The notes beneath the pieces are model-generated. The model saw only the letters and a list, made by a program, of their open reading frames with translations. It was not told the DNA's origin and made no database searches. Made by a program: the position numbers and the translations under genes. DNA of 64,000 bases. Source: Thalassovita taeanensis. GTDB taxonomy: Bacteria; Pseudomonadota; Alphaproteobacteria; Rhodobacterales; Rhodobacteraceae. The stretch spans positions 53,906-117,905 of the forward strand of contig NZ_FOEP01000012.1 in the NCBI RefSeq assembly GCF_900110775.1, in the 5' to 3' direction. This document shows positions 61,908-64,000 of the stretch, in pieces (position 1 is the stretch's first letter; each line of letters begins with the position of its first letter).

Positions 61908-62813
61908 ATGATGGCCGGACGCTGGAAAAACGACCTGACAGAAAACGCGGTGACGCCCGAGCGGGCCTTTTTGGATCGGCGTCAGGTCATGGCCGGGCTG
62001 GCCGGGGTTGGTCTGGCAGCATCGCTGCCGGGGGTGGCGCGGGCGGAGGGGTTGAAGCCCAACTCGTGGGAGGAGGTCACCACCTATAACAACTACTATG
62101 AGTTCGGCACGGGCAAGGATGATCCGGCACGCTATGCCGAGGCGCTGACGGTTGCGCCCTGGACGGTGAAGATCGACGGGATGGTGGACCGGCCTGCGGA
62201 CTATGCGCTGGAGGATATTCTGGCGAAGATGACGATCGAAGAGCGGCTGTATCGGTTCCGCTGTGTCGAGGCGTGGTCGATGGTGATCCCGTGGAATGGG
62301 TTCGAGCTGTCGGATCTGCTGGCGCTGGCCGGGGTCCAGTCTGGTGCCAAGTATGTGGCGTTTGAGACGCTGTACCGCCCTGAGGAAATGCGCGGGCAGG
62401 CCTATCCGGTGTTGGAGTGGCCATATGTCGAGGGGCTGAGGCTGGATGAGGCGATGCATCCGCTGACGATCATGGCGACGGGGATTTACGGTAAGGACCT
62501 GCCCAATCAGAACGGCGCGCCGCTGCGTGTGGTGGTGCCGTGGAAGTATGGGTTCAAGTCGATCAAATCGGTGGTGCGGATTACGCTGACGGATAAACAG
62601 CCGCCGACCAGCTGGAACAAAGCCAACCGCCGCGAATACGGCTTCTATAGTAACGTGAACCCGCAGGTGGATCATCCGCGCTGGTCGCAGGCCAGTGAAC
62701 GGCCCATCGGGGGCGGGCTGTTTGCCAAGCGCATTCCGACGCTGGCGTTCAATGGCTATGGCGAAGAGGTTGCCGGGCTGTATGCGGGCATGGATCTGAG
62801 CAAGCAATTCTGA
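61908..62813 (+). CDS. msrP: Protein-methionine-sulfoxide reductase catalytic subunit MsrP
   Basis: A 301-residue molybdopterin oxidoreductase (YedY family). A twin-arginine signal (DRRQVMAG, residues 23-30) precedes cleavage near VARA. Cys119 in [11 protein letters not shown] is the molybdenum ligand. It reduces methionine sulfoxide in periplasmic proteins, taking electrons from MsrQ. The stop overlaps the msrQ start (TGATG, 62811-62815). Two ATG codons at 61908 and 61911 compete; the difference is one residue. Confidence 0.93.
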   Translation: MMAGRWKNDLTENAVTPERAFLDRRQVMAGLAGVGLAASLPGVARAEGLKPNSWEEVTTYNNYYEFGTGKDDPARYAEALTVAPWTVKIDGMVDRPADYALEDILAKMTIEERLYRFRCVEAWSMVIPWNGFELSDLLALAGVQSGAKYVAFETLYRPEEMRGQAYPVLEWPYVEGLRLDEAMHPLTIMATGIYGKDLPNQNGAPLRVVVPWKYGFKSIKSVVRITLTDKQPPTSWNKANRREYGFYSNVNPQVDHPRWSQASERPIGGGLFAKRIPTLAFNGYGEEVAGLYAGMDLSKQF

Positions 62814-63433
62814 TGTTGGTGGATCGGATCAATCAGAGCGCCCGCAAGATACCGGCGTGGTCGCTATATATAGTGGGCGTTCTGCCGGGGCTTTGGTTGC
62901 TTTGGCAGGCGGTCAACGGTGGGCTGGGCGTCGATCCGGTCAAGGCACTGGAGCATGAGCTGGGCTTGCTGGCGTTGCAGCTACTTGTGGCGGGGCTGTG
63001 CATCACGCCACTGCGCCGGGTTGCCGGGGTGAACCTGCTGAAGTTTCGCCGCGCGATTGGGTTGTTGGCATTCTTCTATGTGGTGCTGCATCTGCTGGTC
63101 TGGATGGTGCTGGACCTGCAACTGCTCAGCCGGGTGTGGGCCGACATCCTTAAGCGTCCCTATATTACCGTGGGTATGGCCGCGTTGGTGTTGATGCTGC
63201 CGCTGGCAATAACATCGAACAATTGGTCGGTGCGCCGACTGGGGCGGCGGTGGCGGCAGTTGCACAAGCTGACCTATGTGGTGGTGATCCTGGGCGGGGT
63301 GCACTTCGTGATGCTGCGCAAAGGCATTCAGATCGAGCCGCTGCTGTATCTGGCAGGGATTGCCGCGTTGCTGGCGTTCCGAGTCGGGCCGGGCGTGTCG
63401 CGAATCCGAGTCAGGCTGGGAAGAGCCGGGTGA
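62813..63433 (+). CDS. msrQ: Protein-methionine-sulfoxide reductase heme-binding subunit MsrQ
   Basis: A 206-residue membrane protein with about six hydrophobic helices in the ferric-reductase-like fold. The b-heme ligand histidines are in FYVVLHLLVWMVLD and RWRQLHKLTYVVVILGGVHFVML. It passes quinol or flavin electrons to periplasmic MsrP. Start codon overlaps msrP by TGATG. After its stop there is no gene up to the rRNA leader. Confidence 0.92.
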   Translation: MLVDRINQSARKIPAWSLYIVGVLPGLWLLWQAVNGGLGVDPVKALEHELGLLALQLLVAGLCITPLRRVAGVNLLKFRRAIGLLAFFYVVLHLLVWMVLDLQLLSRVWADILKRPYITVGMAALVLMLPLAITSNNWSVRRLGRRWRQLHKLTYVVVILGGVHFVMLRKGIQIEPLLYLAGIAALLAFRVGPGVSRIRVRLGRAG

Positions 63434-63646
63434 ATCGCCCGGATTCGGCGTGTTTCCGGCGCTGGTTCGCGGCGTTCTGGGGATAGGTCTGTGGATAAGT
63501 CCGGTCAGCCCTCAGAATTGCCGCGAAACGCGTGCGGATTCGGAGGGATTTAGCGCCGCCTCAACTTTTGTGATTTCGTAAGGCTTTGTTTTTAATGGTA
63601 AATGAATGTTTTTTCAAAAAAGGTTCATGAAAGCGAAAAAAAGGGT
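63434..63646 (+). other. Gene-free, A/T-rich block upstream of the rRNA promoter
   Basis: No coding pattern is seen. About 63560-63645 is A/T-rich with runs of T and A, unlike its surroundings, and ends immediately before the proposed promoter, as UP-element regions do. Confidence 0.5.
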
Positions 63647-63675
63647 TGCGGGTATGGGCTACTGGGCTTAGAACC
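63647..63675 (+). promoter_or_regulatory. Candidate rRNA operon promoter
   Basis: TTGCGG (63647-63652) and TAGAAC (63670-63675) are separated by exactly 17 bp, followed by a C-rich discriminator. This form of promoter, with an A/T-rich upstream block, is expected for ribosomal RNA operons. The leader downstream includes a boxA-like motif, which supports the reading. Confidence 0.6.
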
Positions 63676-64000
63676 CCCTTCACCGGCGGCGCTGAGGCGC
63701 ACAACGGGACGCCAGACGGGGCGGACGGAAGCGGAGACGCAGAGGTTCAAACGGTCTGAACGGTAAGAAAATTTTGAGGTTGATGAGGCGGGTCGCGCTA
63801 AGTAGTTTTAGCGCTTCCGGTTGATTTTGTCTCTGGGTCTTTGGCCCGCGCTCTTTGAAATTGCTAATATCTGAAGAGATATGTGGGCGGTTTGGTTCAG
63901 TTCGATGGATCAACGTCTGTATATCGCGCTAGTAGGGGCAACCCGATGATCTAGTGTCAGCTTCACTGTTTGAACGGCTTTCGGTTTCTGATGAAACCTG
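63676..64000 (+). other. rRNA operon leader (16S gene expected just beyond the window)
   Basis: A non-coding leader. GCTCTTTGAAATTG (63850-63863) resembles boxA antitermination sites. It is followed by a sequence that reads like the conserved Rhodobacterales pre-16S leader (AATATCTGAAGAGATATG, 63866-63883, self-complementary). The 16S start itself (AGAGTTTGATC) is not reached by base 64000. Recognition is from memory of such leaders. Confidence 0.55.

Overview
The window reads as chromosomal DNA of an alphaproteobacterium of the Rhodobacterales (Roseobacter-group type). The basis is high G+C with strong G/C third-position bias, many ATGA/TGATG start-stop overlaps, family content (PuuD urate hydroxylase, saccharopine-type lysine catabolism, class I PHA synthase, type I secretion with RTX protein, MsrPQ), and G+C-rich dispersed hairpin elements ending in a short ATTT tract that are common in this group. 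I identified no organism by search; this is inference from the sequence. No prophage, integrase, insertion sequence or CRISPR array was seen.

Layout. 1-3394 (minus): RidA, glycerophosphodiesterase, a COG3146 acetyltransferase-like protein, pterin-4a-carbinolamine dehydratase and a cut-off MscS channel. 3470-6507 (minus): type I secretion adaptor and ABC exporter. 6714-8082 (plus): MlaA and MlaC. 8156-10351 (minus): PBP1A. 10612-12297 (plus): glnK-amtB, closed by a strong terminator. 12592-22947: a divergent LysR regulator and a nine-gene plus-strand cluster (polyamine-type ABC importer, class III aminotransferase, beta-keto acid cleavage enzyme, GNAT acetyltransferase, HDAC-like deacetylase, FAD amine oxidoreductase, RidA). 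This looks like one catabolic pathway for an imported amine and is the best candidate for undescribed biochemistry here. 23174-25842: rhodanese, LysR and urate hydroxylase PuuD. 25894-30601: RNA methyltransferase, MutL, RmuC and a DUF3775 protein. 31311-34478 (minus): two saccharopine dehydrogenases with a SemiSWEET transporter between them, plus a histidine phosphatase. 34640-37324: carbamoylase-family amidase, DUF1330, LysR and a tiny WGR protein.

37422-48970: a two-component system divergent from a cluster with two acyl-CoA/aryl-CoA ligases flanking a complete branched-chain-amino-acid-type (HAAT) ABC importer. An unlisted 59-residue membrane protein lies between its permeases. 49000-50661: a secreted caspase-fold protein that seems to have lost its catalytic cysteine and carries two peptidoglycan-binding domains. 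50671-52938: PHA synthase, bL36 and tRNA-Val. 53088-59566: N-formylglutamate amidohydrolase, a DinB with a zinc-ribbon N-terminus, NUDIX, PyrF and ClpB. 59637-63433: a two-module RTX protein, a DUF302 protein and MsrPQ. The last ~400 bases look like the promoter and leader of an rRNA operon whose 16S gene would start just beyond the right edge.

Two intergenic regions 16 kb apart (27033-27072 and 43054-43093) each hold four 7-mers of the ATGCACA type repeated every 11 bp. This layout suits a winged-helix regulator and is not explained by the genes around it.
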